Source: Epithemia pelagica (taxonomy: Eukaryota > Bacillariophyta > Bacillariophyceae > Surirellales > Surirellaceae). From it: a DNA stretch of 64,000 bases. Location: positions 4,588,001-4,652,000 of the forward strand of contig OX337228.1 in assembly GCA_946965045.2 (NCBI GenBank), in the 5' to 3' direction. Of the stretch, positions 9,882-20,458 are shown piece after piece. The translations under genes and the position numbers were made by a program. The notes under the pieces were generated by a model. It made no database searches. It was not told the DNA's origin and worked only from the letters and a program-made list of their open reading frames with translations. Each line of letters opens with the position of its first letter. Position 1 is the first letter of the stretch.

Positions 9882-11081
9882 TCAGAACGAGGGAAGTTCC
9901 ACGTATCCAGGCAACCCAATCTTCTCGACCACTCCACGCTGCTTCAAAACAAAGAGGAGGATCCCATAGCCGACAACCACAAGAGCGATACCTGCCAACA
10001 TACCGGTACCAAAAGATCCCCCGGAACTGGCCGGCTGAGCTTCGGTGGATGCCTTGGCCTTGGACAAGGATTGTTTCTCGTCGCCTTTTTCAATCTGACG
10101 AACAAATTCCTTCACTGTTTTAAGCTTGGGATTGCTCGGATCATTCTCCGGATGTTCCAAACGCTCCCAAAATTCCTTTCCCGCAGAGGCGCACTTGTCA
10201 CGAAAGGCTTCATAACGCTCGACTTGTTCTGTCCTACCATGTTCCTTCGCCTCGAGTTGGCAAGAGTCAGGCAACGGCATTCCCCGCAATGTCCGGGGCA
10301 TTCCCATCAAGACTATGGCAAATGCGGAATCGTTCACACCATCCGTGCACTCCTGTGTATATTTGCGGCAATCTAGAGACCTTAGTTCAGATGCAGGGGG
10401 GAGACAACCGTTCAGTGTTTCCAACCCTTGTACACATTGTTCTTGGAAAATAGCTTCGAACTTAGACGCCAAACATGCCCCCATCTTCACAGACTTTCCA
10501 TCAACAGCATAAGGCCACAAATCAACGGTACAGATCGGAACTTCCTCGGCAAGCTTCGCAAAGCATTTCTCAGTGCCTTCTGGACGCAAGATCTCATCAC
10601 GGAGCATTTGGCCCAGGGGATTATTTCCAAGAACAGCAATAGCACATTGCTCCGGAATGTTCATTTGCGCTATATCTAATGCCCCCATTGAATTAACGCA
10701 CTTAATCATAGCACCGACCATAGCAACAAAGAGATCTTCTTCCAACTCCAACTCCTCATATCCGGAACAGTCTTCAAAATGAAGAAAGGCATTCCTCATC
10801 ACATCCTCTTCCGAAGCAGAGCAGGGGCGGGAGAGTGTCATCATCTGAAAAATCGCAGTCGGGTCAGGCATATCAGGGTTCCTCATGTTTTTAATGTCAA
10901 CACCACACTCTGAGAACGAACTATCAATCTCTTGAATGAGGTTATTGATAGCTGCATCTTCGTCGTAAACCATGTTTCGACCTCCAATCCCGCTCGCAAT
11001 CGGAGAGGTCAAATCCTGGCCAACCGCAAGATTAGTAAGCGCAAGAGAAACAGGAATAATGCTTTTCAACAACATTTTCAT
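9882..11081 (-). CDS. Cysteine-rich type I membrane protein, paralogue A of a tandem pair
   Basis: An intronless ORF of 399 aa. It has a signal peptide (about 1-21, ending NLAVGQ), a lumenal region with about 15 cysteines, one transmembrane helix near the C-terminus (about 361-379, AGIALVVVGYGILLFVL), and a cytosolic tail of about 19 residues ending GLPGYVELPSF. The next gene downstream on the plus strand (11527-13128) is a clear paralogue with the same order, cysteine pattern (FSECGVD.., EDCSGYEEL, CVNSM, PEQCAIAVLGNNPLG) and tail motif. I know no named family. The tail motif G-Y/F-V-E-L is kept in both, so it may be a sorting signal. A secretory-pathway or plasma-membrane location is inferred. 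Confidence 0.7.
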   Translation of the reverse strand: MKMLLKSIIPVSLALTNLAVGQDLTSPIASGIGGRNMVYDEDAAINNLIQEIDSSFSECGVDIKNMRNPDMPDPTAIFQMMTLSRPCSASEEDVMRNAFLHFEDCSGYEELELEEDLFVAMVGAMIKCVNSMGALDIAQMNIPEQCAIAVLGNNPLGQMLRDEILRPEGTEKCFAKLAEEVPICTVDLWPYAVDGKSVKMGACLASKFEAIFQEQCVQGLETLNGCLPPASELRSLDCRKYTQECTDGVNDSAFAIVLMGMPRTLRGMPLPDSCQLEAKEHGRTEQVERYEAFRDKCASAGKEFWERLEHPENDPSNPKLKTVKEFVRQIEKGDEKQSLSKAKASTEAQPASSGGSFGTGMLAGIALVVVGYGILLFVLKQRGVVEKIGLPGYVELPSF

Positions 11082-11526
11082 TTGAGTAACCAGCTCTACA
11101 ATCTCAACGAGTCTTTGTCTCTAGAGAGGAGGAGTGGAACAGCCTGTGGAGAGATCAAGACCGCGACTCACGATTCACGATATGCCCACTCACACACTTC
11201 TTTGGTTCTTGTGTATGTGGGATGTGGGGGGTGCGCTCTGCACTTCCGTTTCCGGGTCACTTTGCAGTCTGTCACTCTCGTTGCATCTCGTGTATTCTGT
11301 ATTGCATGAATTGGCACTATGACCGGAGATGTATCAACATACCTAGGTAGACAGACAATGAAATGAAGGGTTTCGATCATCATGCAGTTTTGAAACAAGC
11401 TCTCTATAAATGAAACATGTATTACGCAACTTCTTAGCAACCTGTTACATTTCACATCATGTTTACCATGTGAACCGGAGCTTCACGGCCTGAATCCACA
11501 CGGTAGTGATCGCGAGTGTACGTCAC
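11082..11526. other. Intergenic between the two paralogues, 445 bp
   Basis: Promoter region of the 9882-11081 gene and 3' region of its paralogue. No coding signal; no repeat seen. Confidence 0.5.
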
Positions 11527-13128
11527 CTAGGCAAAACTGCTGTCCGAAGTAGTAGATAGTTCCACGAATCCCGGCGATGGTACTTTGCTACGACGTTTCT
11601 TCATGAAGAAGAAAGCAACTCCGTAACCAATCGCTACCAGAATGAATCCCGTAAGAACACCACTTCCAAACGATGCTCCCGAACTTTTCTGTGGTGCCTC
11701 AACAAGATTCGACATATCTAACTTCTCCTCTGAGCTTTCCGAGCCCACAGTAGGGGTACGGCAAGGTTCTGCTTGCTCTTGCTTTTGTTTCTCAAGTGCA
11801 GCTTGCTTTTTCTCGAGTTCTTCTTCTCGCTTTTCAAGTTCTTCCTGTTGTTTTTCCAATGCTTTTTGTTGTTGCTCAAGTTCTTGTGGGACATTGTCTT
11901 GATTGCCAGTCTCCTGACCACCTTCGTCTCTGTTGAGAAACTCAGCAAAAGTCCGCAAGGCTGGGTCTCGTGGATCATCTTGAGGATTTTCCATGCGTTC
12001 CCAGAACGACTTGCCTTGGGCAGCGCAGGTATTTCGATAGGCTTCATACCGATCAACTGCTTCGGTGAGGCCATTCGTTGACGCTTGTTGTACACAGGAG
12101 TCTGGTAAGGGCATTCCTTGCAAGGTCTTGGGAAGAGACATGACAAATATGGAAAAGAAGGATTCTCCAGCACTGCATTCTTGGGGGTACACGCCACATT
12201 CTGCAGAAGAAATGTCGCTTGAGGCAGGGAGACATTCCCCAAGTTCCCGCAAACCTTCCAAGCACTGGTCAGACAAAATTTGTTCGAGTTTGGAATTCAG
12301 ACAAGCTGCCATTTTGAAAGGCTTTCCATCGACAGGGAACGGCCACAAATCAATAGAACATTCAGGGATCGAATCTGCCATGGCGGAAAAACAGTGACCT
12401 GTTTCTCCAGGGTGGAGTATCACCTCTCGCAACATTTTGCCCAAGGGATGATTACCGAGAACTGCCATGGCACAATCTTCAGGAAGATTCATGGTCGCCA
12501 TATCTAGAGCAGACATGGAGTTGACGCATTTCACCATGGCACCAAGCAAGGAGCCCACCAGATCCTCATCCAGAAGTAATTCATCGTATCCGGAACATTC
12601 TTCAAAATTATCGAAAGCGTTTCGCATGGCTTCCTCTTCTTCCAGTGAACAGGTACGAGAAAGCTTGAGCAAATCCATGACGACAGAGGGGTCGGCTGGG
12701 CCTTCATCACCGAAAGCATCCATAGGAAGTCCGCATTCCGCGAAATCTTCGGCTACAAGTTCCAACAAAGCCAAAAGCATATCATTATCTTCTTCTTCGC
12801 CCCCAAATTCACCAGCACCATACGGATCTCCTCCATCCATACCAAACTGTTCGCCACCGAATTCACCAGCGCCATACGGATCTCCTCCATCCATACCAAA
12901 CTGTTCGCCACCAAATCCTGTTCCTTCGCTTGGGTCTGAAGGATAAATTTCACTCTCCACATCAAATCCCGATCCTGCCCCCTCCAAGCCACCCCCATAG
13001 GGCATCATGTCTTCGTTCTGAGCATCCAAAGAGGGACTCTCATACACTACTCTTCTTTGACCAGTAGCAGTTGCTCCTGGAAGAGAACCAAGGAAGCAGA
13101 CAGCAGTAAGAACGCGATTGAGCAACAT
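11527..13128 (-). CDS. Cysteine-rich type I membrane protein, paralogue B with a tandem Gly-rich repeat
   Basis: A 533-aa intronless paralogue of the 9882-11081 gene, 445 bp away in the same orientation. It has a signal peptide (MLLNRVLTAVCFLGSLPGATA), then a Gly/Asp/Glu-rich insertion with two perfect copies of an 18-residue unit (starting FGGEQFGMDGGDPYGAGE, DNA 12793-12919), then the same cysteine-rich domain as paralogue A (EECSGYDELLLDEDL, CVNSMSALDMATMNLPEDC, LGNHPLGKMLRE). It also has a predicted coiled coil of K/E/Q repeats (about 415-465), a transmembrane helix (about 494-514) and a tail with GFVEL. The repeat and coiled coil are absent from paralogue A and were gained here or lost there. 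Function unknown; adhesion or cell-wall contact would be speculation. Confidence 0.7.
   Translation of the reverse strand: MLLNRVLTAVCFLGSLPGATATGQRRVVYESPSLDAQNEDMMPYGGGLEGAGSGFDVESEIYPSDPSEGTGFGGEQFGMDGGDPYGAGEFGGEQFGMDGGDPYGAGEFGGEEEDNDMLLALLELVAEDFAECGLPMDAFGDEGPADPSVVMDLLKLSRTCSLEEEEAMRNAFDNFEECSGYDELLLDEDLVGSLLGAMVKCVNSMSALDMATMNLPEDCAMAVLGNHPLGKMLREVILHPGETGHCFSAMADSIPECSIDLWPFPVDGKPFKMAACLNSKLEQILSDQCLEGLRELGECLPASSDISSAECGVYPQECSAGESFFSIFVMSLPKTLQGMPLPDSCVQQASTNGLTEAVDRYEAYRNTCAAQGKSFWERMENPQDDPRDPALRTFAEFLNRDEGGQETGNQDNVPQELEQQQKALEKQQEELEKREEELEKKQAALEKQKQEQAEPCRTPTVGSESSEEKLDMSNLVEAPQKSSGASFGSGVLTGFILVAIGYGVAFFFMKKRRSKVPSPGFVELSTTSDSSFA
12793..12919 (-). repeat. In-frame 54-bp tandem repeat in paralogue B
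   Basis: Two near-identical 54-bp units encode an 18-residue Gly/Asp-rich block followed by a partial third unit (GGEEEDND). Near identity at the DNA level indicates recent expansion. Confidence 0.8.
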
Positions 13129-13614
13129 GGCTTCCTTTTGTGTCCGTGAATTCTTGTGGGACTGCTGGACGGTACCCTCGACAATCTTGTTCCTGCAGAT
13201 TTTTTGAAAAGTCCAAATGACAATGACCCTCCCTATTAACTATTAACCCTAAAGTGTTGTCTGTCCTCCGTACGATTTCGGATACAAAATACAAATTGCT
13301 CCCAAGCTGGCATCTGGTATGAGTTTTCGATCGCGCGTAATTTTATGTTGGGAACATACTGCTGGGGACCATTCACGAAAAACCACGGCTCAACATCAGC
13401 TGGGGCGTAATCCCTCTCGTTAAAAATAGAGATCTCTACAATAACTTACATCGTCGAATACCTAGAGTAGAGGTAGTTCCCTCTAACAAAAAAAGCAGTA
13501 ACACGTACTCCCAACACACTCTGAAGAAGAAGGAAAACAGAAAACAGCAACAGCAACTGCATCTCGCAGCGGCAAAGGACCTGAGACGACAACCAAATCG
13601 AGTGGGCTTGAAAC
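13129..13614. other. Divergent intergenic region, 486 bp
   Basis: Separates the start of the minus-strand paralogue B from the start of the plus-strand SDR gene, so it must contain both promoters. An AT-rich stretch lies at 13230-13300. No defined element was recognised. Confidence 0.5.
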
Positions 13615-14613
13615 ATGTCAGATTCCAACGCAGAAACATGTGCTTCGGCAATGCAGTTCATTTCGCCATCGGCAACCCTGTACGTCCTAGTTATGTTGTC
13701 CATATTGGCGGTTCCCACCATCTTCTATCTGGTATCCTACTTGATTCCTCAGATCTACATGTGCTTTCGTCCTGTTCCAAATCTGAAGAAGAGGTACGAA
13801 GGATCGGAATGGGCCTTAGTGACGGGTGCTGGCAGTGGCATTGGCCGAGCTTTGGCTTTCAAATTAGCATCATTGGGCTTGAATGTAGTAGTTGTGTCAT
13901 TGGAGGACGAATTTTTAAAAAATACAATGGAAGAGCTGAAAAAGCAGTACGACCAGTTGAAATTTCGCTCGGTGGGAGTTACATTCTCACCAGGCGTCGA
14001 CTACATGTCCAAAATAAAGGAAGCGACGAAAGATATCGAAGTGCGGCTTATCTTCAACAATGCGGGATTCATGGTGACAGGCTTCTTGGATCAAGCGCCC
14101 ATAGGCAAATTGTTGGCCAACATGGAATGTAATGCAACTGCCTGTCTGAACATTTCGCATCACTTCGTTTCAATGATGGTGGCAAAGAAACAGACTGGAT
14201 GCGTTGTCTTCACAAGTTCTGTAGCTGGTTTCATTCCCACACCCTTTGCAGCGATGTACGCCAGCACAAAAGCGTTTGTCAGTCAACTCGCGGCCTGTTT
14301 GCATATTGAAGTCAAACCACTGGGCATTGATGTCTGTGCCATTCATCCAAGTCCTGTAGCTTCCAATTTCTACTCAAAGTTGGACCACAAGGTTGAAATG
14401 ATTGAAGCCGCAGCCAAAAATGCCATTCAGCCTGATGCCATCACAGACGACATGCTCCGAAGCATTGGTGTTTGTGCGTACCGTGATCTTGGAACTCTTG
14501 CGTGGGCGACGCGCATGGGAACCTTCTTTTTGCCCTACAATCTGTTTAGCGAGCTCTTTGCCACTTTTGCTCCGTTGATGCCCGACTGGAAGGCTCATAA
14601 CAAGAATCGGTAG
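13615..14613 (+). CDS. Membrane-anchored short-chain dehydrogenase (17-beta-HSD/ketoacyl-CoA reductase-like)
   Basis: An intronless SDR of 332 aa. Two hydrophobic stretches (about 20-46) precede the Rossmann domain, so the enzyme is probably anchored in the ER membrane. The cofactor motif TGAGSGIG is at 70-77, NNAG at 148-151, and the catalytic serine in TSSVAG (about 200-203) and YASTK (Y215, K219) are all present. The N-terminal membrane part and the SDR layout resemble HSD17B12/ketoacyl-CoA reductase and hydroxysteroid dehydrogenases. Substrate cannot be read from sequence. The C-terminus ends in a basic, Asn-rich tail without a KDEL or KKXX signal. Confidence 0.8.
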   Translation: MSDSNAETCASAMQFISPSATLYVLVMLSILAVPTIFYLVSYLIPQIYMCFRPVPNLKKRYEGSEWALVTGAGSGIGRALAFKLASLGLNVVVVSLEDEFLKNTMEELKKQYDQLKFRSVGVTFSPGVDYMSKIKEATKDIEVRLIFNNAGFMVTGFLDQAPIGKLLANMECNATACLNISHHFVSMMVAKKQTGCVVFTSSVAGFIPTPFAAMYASTKAFVSQLAACLHIEVKPLGIDVCAIHPSPVASNFYSKLDHKVEMIEAAAKNAIQPDAITDDMLRSIGVCAYRDLGTLAWATRMGTFFLPYNLFSELFATFAPLMPDWKAHNKNR

Positions 14614-15030
14614 GCATGGAATATCAGACGTTCATATTGGTTCGTCGTCGTCGAAGGTCGGGATGGGCAAAAAGAAAATAGTTTGCTCACATCCTCCTAG
14701 AATCCTTCCAATCTTCCTACGTGGTAGAAATGCTTTGTCCTAGCCCTAGGTAACTCCAAAGACAAAATGGTCCTCATCTGGAAAAGGACCACTGTGTAGT
14801 GTAAAGGTTGTTTTGGCAGTTACACCATTTTTTGGGTAGCCCAAGGCAGCATTGGTATACAGATTACAGATCCGTCTGTTCACAGTCCACAGCAAGCAAG
14901 GAAGGCGGGTAGACACCCTAGACAACTACGGTCGGAGGATCTTCATGGTCTGTCTGTCGGTATCTTTTCTTCGCTCTTCAAGTGTGCGTCTGCGTCGTAA
15001 TTTGCGGTAGTCGCCTTGTCGAGACGTCTC
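14614..15030. other. Intergenic, 417 bp
   Basis: 3' region of the SDR gene and promoter/5' UTR of PheRS alpha. Nothing further recognised. Confidence 0.5.
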
Positions 15031-16957
15031 ATGTCCATGGCACTACCATTTCATAGCCTTTCAGTGGACGAATTGCGCATCGCTTTAAGCTATTTTCACG
15101 GTAACGAAGCAACTCTCACGAGCGAAGTATCCAACACAAACAGCAAGGTTGTCTTAAGCGATAGCTCGAAATCGTCTAAGGTCAAATCACCAAAGGCCAA
15201 CATCCAAGCGAGTATCTCTTCATCTGTGGACAAAACTGCAAAGAAATCTGACGTCTCTAAAACGATGTCATCTGAGACAATCGAATCAACTATTTTGGAG
15301 GCGTTGACTTCCTCGGAGGACAGCATCATCCCAGATACATTTCCTTGGGCCGAGAGCAAAGGGATTGATCATCTCAAGGTGATTGGTGCTATCAAGAGTT
15401 TGGAGGTGGATCAGTACGTATTGACCAATCCTCTTTCAAAATCTTTCTTCGAACTTACGGTACAAGGACAATCGGTGATGGAAAGTAAAGGTTCTCAAGA
15501 AGTGTTGGTTCTGAAAGCACTTCTGGCGGCTCCTGGTGGTGCAGGTTTGCCCATGCCGGAGTTGCAAAACGCCGTGGGAAAGGACGTATCCAAAGTTGGC
15601 ATGGCAAATTGCATGAAAAAGAAATGGATAAAGAAAGAAGGCAGTAATCTTGTTCCTGTCGTTCAACTGGAAAACATAGAAGACAAGGCTTATGTGTTGC
15701 TCCAGACTCTCACTGCAAAGGAAGGTGCCGAAGATGCCTTGAATGCAGCGGTAAGAGTTCAAGATCTAGTGTTACTTTGAGATTCAATTGCTTGTCTGGA
15801 TTTTCTCATTTTCTCTCTCCGCACCAACATGCTCCTTTCTGTTTTACCTTTGCAGTCTATCACTGTACTAAAAAAGCGAAAGTTCATCAGCCTAAAGACC
15901 ATCAAATCAGTCAAAGTTACTCGTGGCCCGAACTATGCTCCTCAGCGTGTGAAGAAGGCTGCGGACTTGACAAAGGAGCTCTTGGAGTCAGGTGCGTGGA
16001 AGACTACACCCTTCAAACCATACAACCTCGTGACATTAGGGGCGAAGGTGGAGGGGGGCTATTTGCATCCACTAATGAAGGTAAGAGCTGAGTTCCGCAA
16101 AATCCTCATGCAAATGGGATTCACGGAAATGCCCACAAATAAATGGGTAGAGTCAAGTTTTTGGAATTTTGATTCTCTCTTTCAACCACAATCGCATCCC
16201 GCTCGCGATGCACATGACACCTTTTTTATCAAGGAGCCTGCCAGCACAGTGAGCGTCCCTGAAGAGTATTACGAACGTGTCAAGACGATGCATGAAGTAG
16301 GAGGATCTGGATCCATCGGATACCGATACGATTTTCAAAAAGGAGGTACGTGTTGTGGTGCATTGAAACTTAGTTTTGCCATTGTCCTTCTTACCCTATC
16401 CAGAGGCCTATAAGAACTTGTTGCGTACACACACTACCGCCATTTCCTCGCAGATGTTGTATAAACTGGCCAATCAAGAGGGAGGTTTCCAGCCCGCGCG
16501 CTACTTCAGCATTGATCGAGTCTTTCGAAATGAAACAATGGACGCGACACACCTCTGTGAATTTCACCAAGTGGAAGGGTTAGTGGCCGACTATGATCTG
16601 AGTTTGGGTGATTTGATTGGGACCATTGAAACATTTTTCAGAAAGATCGGTATCACTAAACTTCGTTTCAAACCAGCTTTCAATCCATACACAGAACCAA
16701 GTATGGAGATCTTTGGGTACCATCCAGATCTCAAGAAATGGACGGAAATTGGAAACTCTGGAATGTTCCGACCTGAAATGTTACAACCTATGGGGTTGCC
16801 TGAAAACGTGAGAGTCATTGCGTGGGGTCTGTCTTTGGAACGGCCTACAATGATCAAGTATCGCATCAAGAATATTCGCGACTTGTTTGGACACAAAGTT
16901 GAAATGGCCCGAATCAAGACAGCTCCTGTCTGTCGCTTTCCAGAGGCTACTGCTTAA
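15031..16957 (+). CDS. Cytosolic phenylalanine--tRNA ligase alpha subunit
   Basis: Three exons: 15031-15750, 15856-16345 and 16404-16957. Introns of 105 and 58 bp have donors GTAAGA and GTACGT and acceptors TTTGCAG and ATCCAG. The second join restores [18 protein letters not shown]. The product has about 587 aa. The first in-frame ATG is 15031, with a second at 15037 in stronger context (tccATGGc). The N-terminal winged-helix region precedes the class II synthetase catalytic core with motif 1 region [11 protein letters not shown] and motif 2 [19 protein letters not shown]. Motif 3 is [12 protein letters not shown] near the C-terminus. This is the eukaryotic/archaeal cytosolic alpha subunit, which works as a heterotetramer with beta; the organellar enzyme has a different layout. 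A Ser/Lys-rich linker (about 25-85) makes it longer than the human protein (about 508 aa). Confidence 0.93.
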
Positions 16958-17229
16958 AAACGGACGATAGTATTTGTTGTTCGATGAAATCTTGTATCCT
17001 TCACATTCATCATTATAGTGCCGAAGATTTCTATCCCGTCTAAGGTTAGACAAACGAGTTCGCAATATCCTTACTAGCTATGAGAATATCAAGCGAGGAA
17101 TGAGATAATCTCTTGCCTCAGTGTGTTAGGAGTATTGCACAAGTACAAGCCATTTGGGCCATTGTCCATTGTCCACTACTGTGAATCTCATCCTCATCAT
17201 CGGAAAACCCTCAGACGCGACTAAATATT

Positions 17230-19245
17230 ATGGGTCGCGTATTACTCGCCCCCGACACGTCACTCGCCGGTCGAAGCCGCATTGAAAAAAAGGAAAATCG
17301 AAATCGTCTTATTCTAAGCAAGATGATACGAAAAGCCACTTTAATGTCAGGATCATGTCGCTCGGTGGCGCATTCCCTAGTCAAAAGAAGTTATGGTAGA
17401 ACACAGATTAATGCTTTGCCAGGACGTGGTATCATGGACCAACGATGGTTAACTGGAATCAGTCCTCGCATGGTGACCACGGCAAGGACAAACGTCCAAG
17501 GGATGCAAGGACCTTTGAAGATTCCCTGCATGCAGTTCTCAACAACAACATCCAAGTCTTCTTCTATGGGTGAGATAAAGTGGTGGCATCCGGTTGTGGG
17601 AGGACTCGTCATAACGATAGCAGGGGGCATGAAATGGTTTCATGACCATCTCGGAGGAATGGAGGGATTGCAGCGATCGGTGTCCTTCTACAGCAAGGCT
17701 ATACCCAAGGTATGCTACATTCGACAAAAATAATCCCTTATCGTCTTCTTATCTCACGATGAATAAAAACTGCAGTACGTTCTGTATCGTTATCACATGT
17801 GGGCCGATTCTCCGGATGATGTGTGGGCTGAGTTGGACAGGGAAACATCGAAGGTCGCATTGGAGAAAATATTGGAGTTGGAAGGTTTCTATTACAAAGC
17901 TGGTCAGATGTGCGCAAGCAACTTGGGTGACGCATTTCCCGAAATCTGGCGTGATACGATGAGTATACTGCAAGATCAAGTACCTCCCCAACCCTATGAA
18001 ACAGTAGTGAAACGAATTTTGAAAAGCGAAATACCCGACCTGGAAGAGAAATTTGAGAGTATCGAAAAAGAACCCATCGGATCTGCATCTATTGGACAGG
18101 TTCATCGAGCGGTAATGCGCGATGGGAAGAAAGTTGTTGTCAAGGTTTGCTACCCCAATGCCGAGCGACTGTTGCGCGGAGATGTGCGCACTATAAAAGC
18201 ATTTGCTTCTCTTGCACAACCCGTCCATGTCCCCGCGTTGGCGGAAATTGAGAAACAATTTCAGACTGAGTTCGATTATCGCCAAGAAGCACAAAACATG
18301 GCTACGGTACGTGAAAATTTAGTCAAGGCAGGCCTGTGTGGGCCGGGTCGCATGTGCCAGGTTCCGAAACCATATCCGGAGCACTGTACCAAGCGAGTTC
18401 TGGTGATGGAAGAGTTGTTTGGGGACAAACTTGAAGTCGCTTTGAAGCGCGATGTAATGTTTCATGCGAGCCGATCAAACCAGACAGTAGAAGAATTCAT
18501 GCTCGCACAGAAGCTAGACGCAGACGAGAAGATTCGAAAGGGATTGAAGGTAGAAGGTCCTACGTCAGAGCAATACGATATACTGATCAAGATGGAAGAC
18601 GGCAAACGGCGCGTTCGGAACACATGGAATCGTTTGTATAATATTGTAACAGGAACATGGTTGTGGGGCAAGGGTGGGCTTCCTTATGACAGTAAAACAG
18701 AACTGCCTTTGAATCATGCCAAATTAGTCGACGATTTGATTCACATTCATGGGCATGAAGTGCTCATGGATGGTTTCTTCAACGGTGATTGCCATCCAGG
18801 CAACGTCTTGCTCTGTCATGATGAAGACGGCTCCCCACAACTTGGCTTGATTGACTATGGACAAGTGAAATCGTTGTCAAAGGAAGAGCGACACCTTTTT
18901 GCGAAGCTGATTATCGCTCTTGCTGACGAAAATTCTGACGATATTTGTGCACTGATTACAGAAGCAGGATATAAATCGAAGAACATGGATCCAGAAGTGA
19001 TGGTTCTATACGCGAAGGCGGCATTTGACGACGACAGCAGAGAAATCACTGGCGGCCTCCACATTCAATTGTTCATGGAAAAGATCCAAGAAAGAGATCC
19101 CATTGTGAGCTTGCCAACTGTATTTGTAATGGTTAGTCGATGCTCCCTGCTTCTCAGAGGATTGGCACACGCATTGAAACAGAGCCGCACGATTGCCCAT
19201 GCATGGAGACCAATTGCAGAACGAGTGTTGAAAGAAGACATATAA
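17230..19245 (+). CDS. ABC1/ADCK (UbiB-family) atypical kinase, probably mitochondrial
   Basis: Two exons, 17230-17709 and 17776-19245, joined in phase 0 across a 66-bp intron (donor GTATGC, acceptor CTGCAG), give 649 aa. If translation starts at the next ATG (17323) the N-terminus becomes a typical mitochondrial presequence (MIRKATLMSGSCRSVAHSLVKR). This start is preferred; the upstream ATG would add 31 residues. UbiB motifs are intact: the KxGQ segment YKAGQMCASN, the Ala/Ser-rich loop SASIGQVHRA, lysine in VVVKVCYP, GDCHPGNVLL and the DFG-equivalent IDYGQVK. Family members support coenzyme Q synthesis or lipid handling in mitochondria and plastids. A hydrophobic stretch (GGLVITIAGGMKWF) before the kinase domain may be a membrane anchor. 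Closest subgroup not determined. Confidence 0.88.
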
Positions 19246-19379
19246 TTTGTGTAATTACACAAACAGCTAACAGACTAAGCGTTGCCGTCTTCGATGGTGA
19301 TTATGCTCTTAAGTATGCTTTTCGATCATTCGAGTAACATGATGTGAAGCGAGAGATGAAAAGCATTAAAATGGAATGA

Positions 19380-20033
19380 CTATTTCTTAACAACCCTGCT
19401 GGATCGCGAAGGTTTCGCATTAGCTTCGGCTTCTTGTCCTGATATTCCCTCCCAAAGGCTGCTCAACATTTTAGAAGGATCCTGTTGCATCTCCATTTGC
19501 TTCTTCATTTGCGCCTTCTCTTCTGGATCCAAACCTTCCATCATTTTCGGCATGAAGAACATTAGGCCCACACTGAAAGCCATCATGATGACCATGGGAT
19601 TTTTTAAGATGAACCAAATGCTAAATCCACGCTTTTGCTCAAAATAGTCAAATGTGGCGTAGGCCGTCAGTTCCAAAGGATGGTTTATTGGGTTCTTGGG
19701 AGCCCCGGCAAACGCATACTCCAAGCATTTCGGCTCACTTCCGTCCGGAAGTACCTGGATCTTAACTTGGGCAAAATGGTGCGTTGTAGAGATCACGTCG
19801 AGTTGATGAACCCCAGGAGCAACGTCGAATAGTTCAAAGGAACAGCCGTCATCGAGTTTGCAGTAAGTCGAGCGTTCCCCATGGTCAAGAGTTATTTTTG
19901 TTGTAATATTGAACGCTGATTTATCCGGGTACAGAAGACGGCCGCGAATTGTTGTCGTCTCCTCGCAATTCACAAAGGCTCCAATTAGAGTAAGCATAAA
20001 CGTAAGGAATCGAACTGGCTGAATCATTGTCAT
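19380..20033 (-). CDS. EMC7: ER membrane protein complex subunit 7
   Basis: The 217-aa protein begins with a clear signal peptide (MTMIQPVRFLTFMLTLIGAFVNC), so I take the ATG at 20033. An upstream in-frame ATG at 20174 would add 47 low-complexity residues encoded by the G-rich tract. A lumenal beta-sandwich (TIRGRLLYP...VAPGVHQLDV...FAQVKIQV) is followed by a transmembrane helix (about 158-177, PMVIMMAFSVGLMFFMPKMM). The cytosolic tail contains EGLDPEEKAQMKKQMEMQQ, a close match in style to EMC7. The complex inserts tail-anchored and multi-pass membrane proteins in the ER. The gene ends 135 bp from the convergent ADCK gene. Confidence 0.88.
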   Translation of the reverse strand: MTMIQPVRFLTFMLTLIGAFVNCEETTTIRGRLLYPDKSAFNITTKITLDHGERSTYCKLDDGCSFELFDVAPGVHQLDVISTTHHFAQVKIQVLPDGSEPKCLEYAFAGAPKNPINHPLELTAYATFDYFEQKRGFSIWFILKNPMVIMMAFSVGLMFFMPKMMEGLDPEEKAQMKKQMEMQQDPSKMLSSLWEGISGQEAEANAKPSRSSRVVKK

Positions 20034-20458
20034 GTCGAGTCTTGCTCCTAATGTATGGAACTGGGAGATAGATCCGGGGATTTTGGGTCTGGGGTCTGGG
20101 GTCTGGGGTTTGGGGGTGGGGGTTGCTTTGGATTTTGAGTGCGCGCGCATGCTCCGCATCATCTCCGCATGCACATACGCCCACTTATTATGGACGCGCG
20201 GAGCATGGATCGCGGATCGCGGCTTGCTCCCGCCACCCGCCCCGAAGATACCTTTGAGTTATCATTATCATTCTAAATCCCAATATTCGGGTCGTCATAC
20301 GCGTTATGCAGCCGGCAACAGATGGACAGAACAAATGGATGCCCAAAGCCCAAACAACACGAGAAGCTTTCGAGAATGGAGAGTTTTGATGGTTGTGTAT
20401 AAAACAGAACAGGAGTGAGCAGATCAACAGGATTGTGTAGATAGAAAACCATACCACA
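20034..20458. promoter_or_regulatory. Divergent EMC7/flavodoxin promoter with a G-run tract
   Basis: A 425-bp divergent region. Between 20085 and 20122 there are six runs of 3-5 G on the plus strand (gggtct-ggggtct units), a potential G-quadruplex in the DNA near the EMC7 start. The remainder holds the upstream region of flavodoxin, a gene that is commonly iron-regulated in diatoms. No specific factor site was identified. Confidence 0.5.

Noticed and set aside
20034-20174. EMC7 start at 20174
   Set aside because: The added residues are low complexity and would hide the clear signal peptide starting at 20033.
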